DNA from: Clostridia bacterium
GTDB taxonomy: Bacteria; Bacillota; Clostridia; UMGS1883
Direction: 5' to 3'
Length of the DNA stretch: 40,727 bases
NCBI GenBank assembly: GCA_021202495.1
Contig: JAJQCX010000087.1
Location: 1 to 40,727, forward strand
Shown in pieces: positions 14,736-23,898 of the stretch. The position numbers and the translations under genes are program-made. Each line of letters starts with the position of its first letter. The first letter of the stretch is position 1. Under the pieces are notes generated by a model. That model was given only the letters and a program-made list of their open reading frames with translations. It had not been told where the DNA came from and did not search any database.

Positions 14736-16403
14736 ATGAATAAAAATTATGAAAAATGGCTCAATTCCGAATATATTGACGAAAATACGCGTCAAGAGCT
14801 TCTCGCCATGAGCGAAAAAGAAATAGAAGAATCCTTCCACAGCGAAATGAAATTCGGCACCGCCGGTCTTCGCGGCATTATCGGCTGGGGCACTAACAGA
14901 ATTAACATCTACACCGTCCGCAAGGCAACTCAGGGCTTTGCCGACTATATCAAAGCTGAAGGCGCCGATGCAGTTTCGCGCGGCGTTGCGATAGCCTACG
15001 ACAACCGCCGCAAATCTATTGAATTTGCACAGAACACCGCAGGAGTCTTGGCTGCAAACGGAATCAAGGCATTTCTTTTTGAAAGCCTCCGTCCCACGCC
15101 GGAGCTCAGCTTTGCTGTGCGCCATCTTCACTGCTTCGGCGGCGTTGTCATCACCGCTTCGCACAATCCTGCGGAATATAACGGCTACAAGCTCTACGAT
15201 TCGCACGGCTGCCAGCTCGTTCCGCGCTATTTAGACCGCGTGACTGAGTTTGTCTCTGCCGTTCCCGACGAGCTTGCGGTTAAGTGCCTTTCCCTTGAAG
15301 AAGCGGGCGATTTGATTGAAATTATCGGAAGCGAAGTTGACGAGGCTTATTACGAAGCTGTAAAGACAATCTGCGTCACACCCGACGTTGACAAGAGCAA
15401 TTTCAAAGTTGTCTATTCCCCGCAGCACGGCACGGGCAACGTTCCGGTAAGACACGTTCTTACCACATTGGGCTACAACGTTATCCCCGTTTTGGAGCAG
15501 TGCGACCCCGACACGGAATTTTCAAACACGAAAAATCCCAACCCCGAGCGCCCCGAGGCATATGAGCTCGCGCTTGAAAAGGCAAAAGAGGTTGACGCCG
15601 ACATCGTTATCACAACCGACCCCGACTGCGACCGTCTCGGCGTTGCCGTAAAGCAAAACGGCGAATACATTCTCATGACCGGCAACCAGGGCGGCGCCGT
15701 TTTGTTGGAATACATTTTGAGCCGCCGCACCGCAAACGGAACGCTTCCCAAAAACGGTGTCATGTTCAACACTGTTGTCACGAGCGACCTCGGTGACCGC
15801 GTTGCAGCAAAATACGGCATCGAAACCGAAAAGACGCTCACCGGCTTCAAATTCATCGGCGATAAGATAAGAACGCACCACAACACCGACAAAAAGCAGT
15901 TCGTTTTCGGCTATGAGGAAAGCTACGGCTATCTCATTTCCGACTTTGTACGTGACAAGGACGCCGTTCAGTCCTCGCTCATGCTCTGCGAAGCCGCGGC
16001 ATATTACAAGACAATGGGCAAAACCCTCTACGACGTTCTCACCGATTTGTATAAGGAATACGGCTATTTCAAGGATCACCTCACAAGCCTCACCCTCCCC
16101 GGGCTTGACGGCGCAAAGCAGATTGAAAAAATTATGTCCGATTTACGCGCCAACCCCAAGAGCGAGGTTTACGAGAGAAAGGTTGTCAAAATCTATGACT
16201 TCATGTCTGACGAAATGACGGCACAGGGCTACCCCAAGTCGAACGTTATCAAGTACGTTCTTGAGGACGGCACTTGGATTGCCATTCGCCCCTCCGGCAC
16301 CGAGCCCAAGTGCAAATTCTACTACAGCATCGTCAGCCGCGACATCAACCGCATTCCCTCAAAGCTCGAAATAATCAGAAAAGAATTTGAGCCGCAACTT
16401 TAA
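14736..16403 (+). CDS. phospho-sugar mutase (phosphoglucomutase type)
   Basis: This alpha-D-phosphohexomutase interconverts glucose 6-phosphate and glucose 1-phosphate, or the mannose equivalents, in the cytoplasm. The 555-residue length fits the Firmicutes PgcA-type enzymes. The phosphoserine loop is VITASHNPAEYNGYK, with Ser at about 142. The metal-binding loop is DPDCDRLGVA. The sugar-specificity loop is GYEESYGYL. The C-terminal phosphate-binding loop is RPSGTEPKCKFY. ATG 14736 follows AGGAGATG. It is monocistronic, with its own promoter and terminator. UDP-glucose and cell-envelope precursor supply is the likely use. Confidence 0.95.
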   Translation: MNKNYEKWLNSEYIDENTRQELLAMSEKEIEESFHSEMKFGTAGLRGIIGWGTNRINIYTVRKATQGFADYIKAEGADAVSRGVAIAYDNRRKSIEFAQNTAGVLAANGIKAFLFESLRPTPELSFAVRHLHCFGGVVITASHNPAEYNGYKLYDSHGCQLVPRYLDRVTEFVSAVPDELAVKCLSLEEAGDLIEIIGSEVDEAYYEAVKTICVTPDVDKSNFKVVYSPQHGTGNVPVRHVLTTLGYNVIPVLEQCDPDTEFSNTKNPNPERPEAYELALEKAKEVDADIVITTDPDCDRLGVAVKQNGEYILMTGNQGGAVLLEYILSRRTANGTLPKNGVMFNTVVTSDLGDRVAAKYGIETEKTLTGFKFIGDKIRTHHNTDKKQFVFGYEESYGYLISDFVRDKDAVQSSLMLCEAAAYYKTMGKTLYDVLTDLYKEYGYFKDHLTSLTLPGLDGAKQIEKIMSDLRANPKSEVYERKVVKIYDFMSDEMTAQGYPKSNVIKYVLEDGTWIAIRPSGTEPKCKFYYSIVSRDINRIPSKLEIIRKEFEPQL

Positions 16404-16411
16404 AAAACACA

Positions 16412-16453
16412 ATTCCCGAAAGCACGTTTGAAATGCTTTCGGGAATTTTTTAT
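16412..16453. terminator. bidirectional terminator between mutase and radical SAM genes
   Basis: AATTCCCGAAAGCA (16412-16425) pairs perfectly with TGCTTTCGGGAATT (16435-16448), followed by TTTTATTTT on the plus strand. It lies between convergent genes. Confidence 0.88.
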
Positions 16454-17052
16454 TTTATCAATTCCCTTATTCTCAGCTTCACGCCGATTTTTTCCGTTAT
16501 CTCGCGGCATTTTTCCTTGTCCTCATCGTTCATTATATCAACTATGCTGAGCACGACCTCCGGCACATACTCCTTTGCCTTCCGGGCAAAATCAAGCATC
16601 GCGTCAAAGCCGTCCGCACCGTATACCGATCGGCATATTTCATTGTATTTTTCTCTGTCCGGCGCGTTCAGGCTTATCGAAATAACGTCAATCAGCCCCG
16701 CCATTTCTCCCGTCACATCGCGCCCCGCAATTAAATTCGCGTGCCCGTTCGTGTTGAGCCGCACCTTTATATCGCACTTTTCCTTGACCCGCCTTATTGT
16801 TTCAAGCATGTCCTCAAAGCGCTCCGTCGGCTCTCCGTATCCGCAAAAAACAAGCTCGTCAAATTTCTCAACACCCTTTGCGAAAATGTCCTCCACCGCC
16901 TCCTCAACCGTCGGCTCCCGGTCAAGCCATAAGTCATACCCCATGCCAAAGTCCGTCTCCGTCCTCGCGCAGAACACGCACGCGTTTGTGCACTTGTTCG
17001 TCAAATTGACATAAAGCCCCCGCCCGATGGGGTAAGCAATAATATTTCCCAC
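16450..17052 (-). CDS. TatD-linked radical SAM protein
   Basis: This is a 200-residue radical S-adenosylmethionine enzyme. The cluster motif is CTNACVFC (Cys21, Cys25, Cys28), followed by FCGYGEPTERF, the GGEP-like SAM motif, near residue 70. The small size and the YVNLTNKCTNACVFCAR start fit the family named for linkage to TatD. A tatD gene is about 2.5 kb away here but not adjacent. The substrate is unknown. The start is GTG, 9 bases after AAAGG. It lies 20 bases downstream of the SEC-C gene, probably in one transcript. Confidence 0.86.
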   Translation of the reverse strand: MGNIIAYPIGRGLYVNLTNKCTNACVFCARTETDFGMGYDLWLDREPTVEEAVEDIFAKGVEKFDELVFCGYGEPTERFEDMLETIRRVKEKCDIKVRLNTNGHANLIAGRDVTGEMAGLIDVISISLNAPDREKYNEICRSVYGADGFDAMLDFARKAKEYVPEVVLSIVDIMNDEDKEKCREITEKIGVKLRIRELIK

Positions 17053-17072
17053 TTCAATCTACCTTTCGCTGT

Positions 17073-18053
17073 TTATTTGCCGCAGCAATGCTTATATTTC
17101 TTCCCGCTCCCGCACGGACACGGGTCGTTTCGCCCGACCTTTTTGTTTTTAACCGGCGCCGCACCCTGCGTCGCCGCATAAAGCTGACTTAAAAGCGAAA
17201 ACCTCAGCTCTTCGTTCGGAAGTTCCATCTCCAAAATATTTTTCCGCATTTCATCGACACTAAGCGTTCCGTCCGCAAGTGCACGTTTCACGTTCTCTCC
17301 AAACGTCAGCTTACGAGGCACATCGGGCAAATACATAGCGCTCATTTCATGCGGCGTGTACCCTCTGTTGCACTGCATTCTCGTATGATTGTTGAGATCT
17401 GCGTAAAGCTTTACAAATGTATGTAAATCCCTCTCGGTTATCCGCGCTCCGTATCCTTCTATGAACTCCAGCGCGTCCTCCATCTCGTCGGTCATCATTT
17501 GAATTCCGTAGAGAATATAACAGTACGCATCTTCCACATAGGGCTCATCCATTCCGACTTTACGCAAAAAATCCATCATATCCGTCGCTTGCTCTGTCAT
17601 TTCGATATAGCCTGTATCGGCATAATTCAAAAGCTCGTTTTTGGACGGAATATAATACGGCTTTCCCTGCTGCGCTTCAAAAATATCATAAAATTCCTCC
17701 GCACCGTCATCCATATAAACGGCATTTACGAGATAATATTTCAACAAATCGGTCTTTTTCCCGTCAGAAAACAGCTCATGCTCGCCGAATATATAATACC
17801 ATCCGCGCTCATGCTTCGCGATTTCGGAAAAAGCGCGAAATTCGTCCTCCGTCACCGGATTTCTGTTCTGTGACACAATAATCTCATACAGCTTCTCCAA
17901 CGGTATAATTCCGTACAGCTCCGCCGCCGCGTCAAAATATTTCCGCAGCAGGCGCGACTTTGCATCCGTCAGCGGGATTTCCCTGTACAATGCGTTAAGC
18001 TTTCTCCTGCTATACTCTTCCGGCCACTCAAAATATCCATCGTTTTCTTCCAT
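17073..18053 (-). CDS. SEC-C motif protein of unknown function
   Basis: The protein of about 326 residues has a C-terminal SEC-C zinc motif ([20 protein letters not shown], CxCx8CC), as in SecA and many housekeeping or stress proteins. The long N-terminal part is acidic and mostly helical, rich in Tyr and Glu, with no domain I can name. The start is uncertain: TTG at 18059 lies 5 bases from GGAGG and ATG at 18053 lies 11 bases away. It is followed closely by the radical SAM gene. The motif itself binds Zn and may mediate partner binding; the rest is open. Confidence 0.8.
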   Translation of the reverse strand: MEENDGYFEWPEEYSRRKLNALYREIPLTDAKSRLLRKYFDAAAELYGIIPLEKLYEIIVSQNRNPVTEDEFRAFSEIAKHERGWYYIFGEHELFSDGKKTDLLKYYLVNAVYMDDGAEEFYDIFEAQQGKPYYIPSKNELLNYADTGYIEMTEQATDMMDFLRKVGMDEPYVEDAYCYILYGIQMMTDEMEDALEFIEGYGARITERDLHTFVKLYADLNNHTRMQCNRGYTPHEMSAMYLPDVPRKLTFGENVKRALADGTLSVDEMRKNILEMELPNEELRFSLLSQLYAATQGAAPVKNKKVGRNDPCPCGSGKKYKHCCGK

Positions 18054-18158
18054 CTTCAATCCCGCCTCCGTTATTTTTTTATCATTTCATTACGCTGAAA
18101 ATATAATATCACATCTCCCGCCCGAATTCAACCCCACAATATATCCTTTTAAAAACCG

Positions 18159-18187
18159 TTGCAAAATTTTATTACATATGCTATCAT
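18159..18187 (+). promoter_or_regulatory. promoter of the large LRR protein gene
   Basis: TTGCAA (18159-18164), 17 bp, TATCAT (18182-18187). The ORF-track start at 18159 is in the -35 box, so translation begins later. Confidence 0.65.
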
Positions 18188-18215
18188 ATTTCAAAAGAGA
18201 GGGAGTGCATATCAA

Positions 18216-19559
18216 ATGAAATTGTCAAAAAGATTTCTGCCGCTTATCATATGTCTCATTTTTACCGCCGCGTTTGTTCCGCACGTCGGCGCCGCCACCT
18301 CCGGCTCATGCGGCTCCAACGTTTCGTGGACGCTTGACACAGTCGGCGGCGTGCTTACAATCTCCGGCTCCGGCAGCATGAACGACTATATAAATTCCTT
18401 CAATCCGTGGTCGTCAAACAGGCTTGTCAAATCCGTCGTGATTGAGGACGGTATAACTCACATCGGTGCCTCCGCATTTTCCGGCTGTACGGCGCTTTCC
18501 TTCGTCACAATATCCGACAGCGTCACAAGCATAGGCGCAAGCGCGTTCAGCGCCTGTTCGTCATTGACCGAAATAACCATTCCCGAAAATGTTACAGCCA
18601 TTGAAGATTATACCTTTAACGGCTGCTCTTCCATAACAAGCATTATTATCCCCGATAAGGTAAAGAGCATCGGCCGAGGTGCATTCAGCTATTGCTCATC
18701 ACTCGCAAGCGTCTCAATTCCCAAAAGCGTGATTACTTTTATGCCCGACGTCTTTTCCTACTGCCCGCTCCTGACAAGCGCAGGCGAGACGGGAAGCGGC
18801 TGCGACATTGAATTTGCCTGGACGACAATCCCCAACAACGCTTTTTACGGCTGCACCTCGCTTCAAAGCATAGATTTCCCCTCCTACATTACAAGCATAG
18901 GCTACAGTGCATTTTATAACTGCACCTCCCTTTCCTCAATCACCATTCCCGACAGCGTGATAAGCATAGGTGATTCTGCGTTTTGCTATTGCAGTTCCTT
19001 GAGCGAGGTTAATATGAGCGGCAATATGAACGGGTTCGGCGAAAGTGCATTTTTTGAATGCAGCTCACTGAAGGAGATTACCGTCCCCGACGGTATAACA
19101 TCTATTCTGACCTACACCTTTTATAACTGCAAATCCCTTACTAGCATAAATCTTCCCCGCACAATCACCTCAATTGCGGATTCCGCGTTTTCAAGCTGCC
19201 GCTCCCTGACCGACGTTTTCTACGGCGGCAGCCGCTCCGAATGGGCCGGCATAACCATTTCGGATAACAACGCATACTTAACCGATGCAACGATTCATTA
19301 CGCCGTCAGGGAAACCGCAATAATTTCCCTCTCTGCCGAAAAATCAGCCGACGGCGTCGCTGTCTTAGCCGAGATTGACAACCCCGATAACGGCACAGTC
19401 TTTGCGGCAGGCTACAGCAACAATGCCGCCCTCGCCGCCGTTACGGTTCAAAACGGCACCGCAATTCTTCCCGCAGAAACCGAAACGGTAAAAATATTCA
19501 TATGGGGCAAAAATTCTCTTCTCCCCCTCTGCCAATCCGCTTCGGCAGTTGTCAAATAA
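18216..19559 (+). CDS. BspA-like leucine-rich repeat surface protein
   Basis: The 447-residue exported protein has a signal peptide (MKLSKRFLPLIICLIFTAAF, cleavage near VGAA). It then has a SGSCGSNVSWTLDTVGGVLTISGSGSM module shared with the smaller LRR lipoprotein, about ten LRR_5 repeats of about 23 residues (ITSIGYSAFYNCTSLSSITI type), and a C-terminal beta-rich region of about 90 residues after ATIHY. LRR_5 proteins are surface adhesins or binding proteins in gut bacteria; the ligand is unknown. No anchor motif is seen. ATG 18216 lies 8 bases after GGGAGTG. Confidence 0.88.
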   Translation: MKLSKRFLPLIICLIFTAAFVPHVGAATSGSCGSNVSWTLDTVGGVLTISGSGSMNDYINSFNPWSSNRLVKSVVIEDGITHIGASAFSGCTALSFVTISDSVTSIGASAFSACSSLTEITIPENVTAIEDYTFNGCSSITSIIIPDKVKSIGRGAFSYCSSLASVSIPKSVITFMPDVFSYCPLLTSAGETGSGCDIEFAWTTIPNNAFYGCTSLQSIDFPSYITSIGYSAFYNCTSLSSITIPDSVISIGDSAFCYCSSLSEVNMSGNMNGFGESAFFECSSLKEITVPDGITSILTYTFYNCKSLTSINLPRTITSIADSAFSSCRSLTDVFYGGSRSEWAGITISDNNAYLTDATIHYAVRETAIISLSAEKSADGVAVLAEIDNPDNGTVFAAGYSNNAALAAVTVQNGTAILPAETETVKIFIWGKNSLLPLCQSASAVVK

Positions 19560-19565
19560 ACATCA

Positions 19566-19605
19566 CGGCGGGCAGATCCCCTTTCGGATTTGCCCGCCGC
19601 TTTTT
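19566..19605. terminator. bidirectional terminator between LRR gene and tatD
   Basis: CGGCGGGCA...TGCCCGCCG with an inner ATCC/GGAT extension, followed by CTTTTT on the plus strand. It lies between convergent stops. Confidence 0.85.
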
Positions 19606-20374
19606 AATCTTTGATATTATAAAATTCCATCGCCGTTTTTTCCGTCACCGCGATTACCTCGTCTAAGTCAAGCCCCTTTATCTCGGCTATTTTTCTCGCC
19701 GTTTCAATCATATAAAGTGACGAATTGCGCTTGCCGCGATACGGCACCGGTGCAAGATACGGCGCGTCGGTTTCGAGCATTATTTCCTCCAAGGGAACGT
19801 ATTTTACAACCTCAACGGTTTTGACATTATTTTTAAATGTCAGCGTTCCCCCGACTGAAATTTTCATGCCTAACCGCAATATCTCCCGCGCGGTCTCCTT
19901 CGAGCCCGAAAAGCAGTGCATCATTCCGCGCCGATCGCCCGGCTTTGCGGATTTCAAAATTTCCAGGCAGTCGCCCGTAGCTTCGCGGTCATGCACCTGA
20001 AACGGCAGATTGACCGCCTTTGCCAGCTCTATCTGCTCAAAAAACCGCTTTTTTTGTATCTCAGCTGTTTCCTTCGTGTAGTGATATTCCAAGCCAATCT
20101 CGCCAATCGCAACGACCTTTTCATTCTCCGCCATCTTTCCGAGCGTGTCAAAATCACTGTCCTTCATTTTCTCCGCCTCCGACGGGTGAAAACCCACCGC
20201 CGCATATATAAAGGGATATTTTTCGGCAAGCTCAATTGATTTTTCGCTCGACTCAATGTCGCAGCCGACGTTTATAATGTGCCCCACGCCGCCCGAGGGC
20301 ATTTCTGCCAACAGAGCGCCGCGGTCATCGTCGAATTTTTCATCGTCATAATGTGCATGTACGTCAAAAAGCAT
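19604..20374 (-). CDS. tatD: TatD family metal-dependent hydrolase/DNase
   Basis: TatD proteins are TIM-barrel metal-dependent nucleases and deoxyribonucleases linked to DNA repair and quality control. The 256-residue length is typical. Metal ligands are visible in FDVHAHYDDEKF (HxH), GEIGLEYH, QVHDRE, MHCFSGS and LETDAPYLAP. The start is ATG 20374, which follows GGAG at 6 bases; the longer frame to 20419 is rejected because it begins inside the intergenic hairpin. It is the last gene of the minus-strand run and follows metG, the order seen in many Firmicutes. Confidence 0.93.
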   Translation of the reverse strand: MLFDVHAHYDDEKFDDDRGALLAEMPSGGVGHIINVGCDIESSEKSIELAEKYPFIYAAVGFHPSEAEKMKDSDFDTLGKMAENEKVVAIGEIGLEYHYTKETAEIQKKRFFEQIELAKAVNLPFQVHDREATGDCLEILKSAKPGDRRGMMHCFSGSKETAREILRLGMKISVGGTLTFKNNVKTVEVVKYVPLEEIMLETDAPYLAPVPYRGKRNSSLYMIETARKIAEIKGLDLDEVIAVTEKTAMEFYNIKD

Positions 20375-20400
20375 TTTAATCTCCATTCCGCCGCTTAATC

Positions 20401-20445
20401 GTAACGCGAATAAGGGCAAGATGCGCCGCTTATTTTTCGCGTTAC
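20401..20445 (-). terminator. hairpin between metG and tatD
   Basis: GTAACGCGAATAAG (20401-20414) pairs with CTTATTTTTCGCGTTAC (20429-20445) with a 3-base bulge. It overlaps the metG stop. With no T run on the minus strand it may reduce rather than end readthrough into tatD. Confidence 0.45.
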
Positions 20446-22391
20446 CTTACCTCGCTGCCGTTTCTCATGAGCGCAATCGGCGCAATAAGGCTCAATTCCT
20501 CACCGTTCGCCGTATTCACAGCCGCGCTCAGTATCATTCCGTTCGACTCCTCGCCGCAGAGCTTGACCGGCGCAAGGTTCACAACCGCAACGACCTGCTT
20601 TCCTATCAAATCCTCGGGCTTATAGAATTTCGCAATTCCCGACACAATCTGCCGCTGTTCATAGCCGAAATCAATCTGGAATTTCAAAAGCTTGCTCGAT
20701 TTCTTTATCTTTTCGCACGCCAAAACCGTGCCGACCCTCAAATCGAGCTTGCCGAAGTCGTCAATCGTTATCTCGTCCTTCGGCTCGGGCTTTTCAATCG
20801 GTTCCTCGGCGGGCTTTTCCGGCTCGGGCTTTGCCGCTTCGAGCCTTGCAAGCTCCTTTTCAACGTCGATGCGCGGGAAAAGCGCCTCGCCCTTTTTAAC
20901 CTTCACATTTTTAAGTACTCCGAACTCTTTCGCGCTGTCCCAACCGTGCTCTTCGCAGCCCAGCTGCTCCATTATCTTCGGCGTCGTGTTCGGCATAACG
21001 GGGCGTATCAGCTCGCCCACAATTCTCAAAACCTCCGCAAGATTATACAAAACAGCCGCCAAACGCGCTTTTTTGCTCTCATCCTTGATGAGCTTCCACG
21101 GCATTGTTTCATCGATGTACTTGTTCGCGCGCGAAATGAGCTTCCAAATCTCCGCCAACGCGTTTGAAAAGTCAAACGCGTCCATCAGCTTTTCAACCTT
21201 TTCGGCGGTATGGCTTGCCAAATCAATCAGGTCGTCGTCAAATTCGCCTGTTTCTCTTTCCTCGGGGAGTTCTCCTCCGAAATACTTTTCAATCATCGCC
21301 ACCGTACGGCTCAAGAGATTACCCAAATCGTTTGCCAAATCGGCGTTTATTCTGTTAATGAGCATTTCATTTGTGAAATCGCCGTCCGATCCGAACGGAA
21401 CCTCGCGCATCAAGAAATACCTCACCGCGTCCACGCCGTAATTGTTGACCAGCACAACCGGGTCAACAACGTTGCCCTTCGACTTACTCATCTTGTCGCC
21501 GCCTATTTTGAGCCATCCGTGCCCAAATACCTGCTTTGGCAGCGGCAAATCAAGCGCCATCAGCATTGCCGGCCAAATTATCGAGTGAAATCTCACAATT
21601 TCCTTGCCCACAATGTGTACGTCGCACGGCCAATACTTCTTAAAATCACTGTCATCATCCGAAAACGCGCCCATCGCCGTAATGTAGTTTGTCAGCGCGT
21701 CGAGCCACACGTAAACGACGTGCTTTGGATCAAACGTCACCGGAATGCCCCAGTCAAACGACGTTCTCGAAACGCACAAATCCTCAAGCCCCGGACGCAG
21801 GAAATTGTTCAGCATTTCGTTCTGTCTCGATGCCGGCTGCAAAAAGTCGGGGTTATTTTCTATCAAATTGATTATTTTGTCGCGGTATTTTGAAAGACGG
21901 AAGAAATAGCTCTCCTCCTTTGTCATTTCAACCTCGCGTCCGCAGTCGGGGCATTTGCCGTCCTTGAGCTGTGTCGGCGTCCAGAACGACTCGCACGGCG
22001 TGCAGTACCAGCCCTCGTACTCGCTCTTGTAAATGTCGCCCTTTTCGTAGAGCGTGTTAAATATCTTCTGCACAGCCTTCACATGCTGCTCGTCCGTCGT
22101 CCTGATAAAACGGTCGTAGGATATGTCCATCAGCTTCCACAAATCCTTTATCCCGCTCACAATTTCGTCGACATATTGCTGAGGCGTCACGCCCTTTGCC
22201 TCCGCCTTGCGCTGTATCTTCTGCCCGTGCTCGTCCGTGCCCGTCAAAAACATCACGTCATAGCCCTGCGCCCTCTTGTAACGCGCAATGCTGTCAGACG
22301 CAACAGTACAATAAGCGTGCCCGATGTGCAGATTGTCGCTCGGATAATATATCGGCGTAGTAATGTAAAACTTTCCCTTACTCAACTTCAT
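20442..22391 (-). CDS. metG: methionyl-tRNA synthetase with C-terminal tRNA-binding domain
   Basis: The enzyme charges tRNA-Met. The 649-residue product has the class I signature HIGH (22-25), a zinc knuckle (CTPCESF...CPDCG), KMSKSKGN near residue 300, and a C-terminal EMAP/Trbp111-like domain from about 540 (IDDFGKLDLRVGTVLACE...ESNGMILSA). This two-part form is usual in Bacillota. The ATG at 22391 is very close to AAGGTGA; a TTG at codon 3 (22385) has better spacing and is an alternative start. It lies 17 bases after pyrE, so the two are probably co-transcribed. Confidence 0.96.
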   Translation of the reverse strand: MKLSKGKFYITTPIYYPSDNLHIGHAYCTVASDSIARYKRAQGYDVMFLTGTDEHGQKIQRKAEAKGVTPQQYVDEIVSGIKDLWKLMDISYDRFIRTTDEQHVKAVQKIFNTLYEKGDIYKSEYEGWYCTPCESFWTPTQLKDGKCPDCGREVEMTKEESYFFRLSKYRDKIINLIENNPDFLQPASRQNEMLNNFLRPGLEDLCVSRTSFDWGIPVTFDPKHVVYVWLDALTNYITAMGAFSDDDSDFKKYWPCDVHIVGKEIVRFHSIIWPAMLMALDLPLPKQVFGHGWLKIGGDKMSKSKGNVVDPVVLVNNYGVDAVRYFLMREVPFGSDGDFTNEMLINRINADLANDLGNLLSRTVAMIEKYFGGELPEERETGEFDDDLIDLASHTAEKVEKLMDAFDFSNALAEIWKLISRANKYIDETMPWKLIKDESKKARLAAVLYNLAEVLRIVGELIRPVMPNTTPKIMEQLGCEEHGWDSAKEFGVLKNVKVKKGEALFPRIDVEKELARLEAAKPEPEKPAEEPIEKPEPKDEITIDDFGKLDLRVGTVLACEKIKKSSKLLKFQIDFGYEQRQIVSGIAKFYKPEDLIGKQVVAVVNLAPVKLCGEESNGMILSAAVNTANGEELSLIAPIALMRNGSEVR

Positions 22392-22408
22392 TCACCTTGT
22401 TTTCAATT

Positions 22409-22990
22409 TTATTTCGTAAAATTTCTGCTGCCGGGCTTCACGATGGGGATGCCTGCCTTGCAAAGCGGGCACTCATCCTCCTCGTAGGACACAACCTCCA
22501 TCGAGATGACCGCCTTGAACGGTACTCCAAAATCAATCTTTCCGCCCGTTCTGTCAACAATCGATCCAACTCCCGCGACAATGCCGCCGTTTTTCTTAAC
22601 AATCTCGATAACCTCTCTCACGCTGCCGCCGGTCGTCACAACGTCCTCGACAACAAGAACCTTCTGCCCCTCTTCAATCGTAAAGCCGCGGCGCAATGTC
22701 ATAACGCCGTTTTCGCGCTCCGCAAAAATGTTCTTCACGCCGAGCGCACGGCTCACCTCATAGCTCATCTGTATTGCTCCGAGCGCGGGTCCTATTACAA
22801 CGTCAATTCCCGCATCGGCATACTTTTCAGCCAAAACGCCGCACAGCTCCTCCGAATATTTCGTATATTGAAATATCTTCGCGCACTGCAAGTACTTCGC
22901 GCTGTGTCTGCCGCTCGTCAGGCGAAAATGCCCCTCCTGCAAAACACCCGCTTCCTTCAAAATTTCAACAACTCTCTCTTCCGTTACCAT
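22409..22990 (-). CDS. pyrE: orotate phosphoribosyltransferase
   Basis: PyrE transfers phosphoribose from PRPP to orotate, giving OMP, the fifth step of UMP synthesis. The 193-residue product has the PRPP-binding motif [16 protein letters not shown] at about 112-127 and the [11 protein letters not shown] segment near the N-terminus. The C-terminal extension with CPLC fits the clostridial/archaeal-type PyrE. ATG follows GGAGG at 9 bases. The first codons overlap the end of pyrD by 7 bases, which suggests coupled translation. Confidence 0.95.
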   Translation of the reverse strand: MVTEERVVEILKEAGVLQEGHFRLTSGRHSAKYLQCAKIFQYTKYSEELCGVLAEKYADAGIDVVIGPALGAIQMSYEVSRALGVKNIFAERENGVMTLRRGFTIEEGQKVLVVEDVVTTGGSVREVIEIVKKNGGIVAGVGSIVDRTGGKIDFGVPFKAVISMEVVSYEEDECPLCKAGIPIVKPGSRNFTK

Positions 22991-23898
22991 GGTTTCACGC
23001 CTCCTATTATTTCATTTACATCATCAATGCCGTTGTTTTTCATATATTCCTCAATCCCGTACAGCGTCTTTATCGGCGCATACGGGTCAATGAAGTTCGC
23101 CGTGCCGAGCGCCACAAGGCTCGCCCCCGCGAGCATAAATTCAACCGCGTCGTCTCCGTTCATTATGCCGCCCATGCCGATGAGCGGTATCTTGACCGCG
23201 TTTTTCACCTGCCACACCATTCTCGCCGCGATAGGCTTTACCGCAGGACCGCTCATGCCGCCCACGTTGTTGTGCAAAATCGGTCTGCGCGTCTTAATGT
23301 CAATTTTCATGCCGAGCAGCGTATTTATCAAACTCAGCGCATCCGCACCCGCGCTCTCCGCCGCCCGCGCAATTTCGCAAATATCGGTCACATTTGGCGA
23401 AAGCTTCACAACAAGCGGCTTTTTGCACTTTTCCTTAACCCGCCTTGTTATCTCCTCCGCCGTCTTCGCGTTCGTGCCGAACGCCGCGCCGCCCTGCTTT
23501 ACGTTGGGGCAGGAAATATTCATTTCAACCAAATCGACGTCAGATGAGCCCACAATTTCGCCCATCGCCACGTAATCCTCAATCGAATTTCCCGTGATGT
23601 TCGCGATTATTTTGCATTTTTTATATTTTGATTTCAAAAACGGCAAATCGTTCTGCAAAAAGTTCTCAACGCCCGGGTTTTGCAGCCCGACGCTGTTTAA
23701 AATTCCGCCGTAAATTTCCGCAATCCTCGGCGGGGGATTGCCCTCGCGCGGCTTTAACGAAAGCCCCTTCACGCTAATTCCGCCGATATTGTCCAAGTTG
23801 TAAAACTGCGAATATTCATATCCGAACCCAAACGTGCCCGACGCCGTGATTATCGGATTTTCAAATTCCACTCCGCAAAAATTCACCTTTGTGTTCAT
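22984..23898 (-). CDS. pyrD: dihydroorotate dehydrogenase B, catalytic subunit
   Basis: This is the class 1B PyrD (304 residues), an FMN enzyme that oxidises dihydroorotate to orotate with NAD through PyrK. Seen in the sequence: [16 protein letters not shown] at the N-terminus, the catalytic-Cys loop [11 protein letters not shown] near 130, [10 protein letters not shown], and IPLIGMGGI for FMN phosphate binding. The start is ATG 23898, placed after GAGGTGGA; it overlaps the pyrK stop as ATGA, so the TTG one codon upstream is not needed. The adjoining pyrK gene confirms the 1B type. Confidence 0.95.
   Translation of the reverse strand: MNTKVNFCGVEFENPIITASGTFGFGYEYSQFYNLDNIGGISVKGLSLKPREGNPPPRIAEIYGGILNSVGLQNPGVENFLQNDLPFLKSKYKKCKIIANITGNSIEDYVAMGEIVGSSDVDLVEMNISCPNVKQGGAAFGTNAKTAEEITRRVKEKCKKPLVVKLSPNVTDICEIARAAESAGADALSLINTLLGMKIDIKTRRPILHNNVGGMSGPAVKPIAARMVWQVKNAVKIPLIGMGGIMNGDDAVEFMLAGASLVALGTANFIDPYAPIKTLYGIEEYMKNNGIDDVNEIIGGVKPW

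Noticed and set aside
20375-20419. Longer TatD start at 20419
   Set aside because: It lies in the metG-tatD hairpin region and has no good ribosome site; ATG 20374 follows GGAG and begins with the normal MLFDVHAH.
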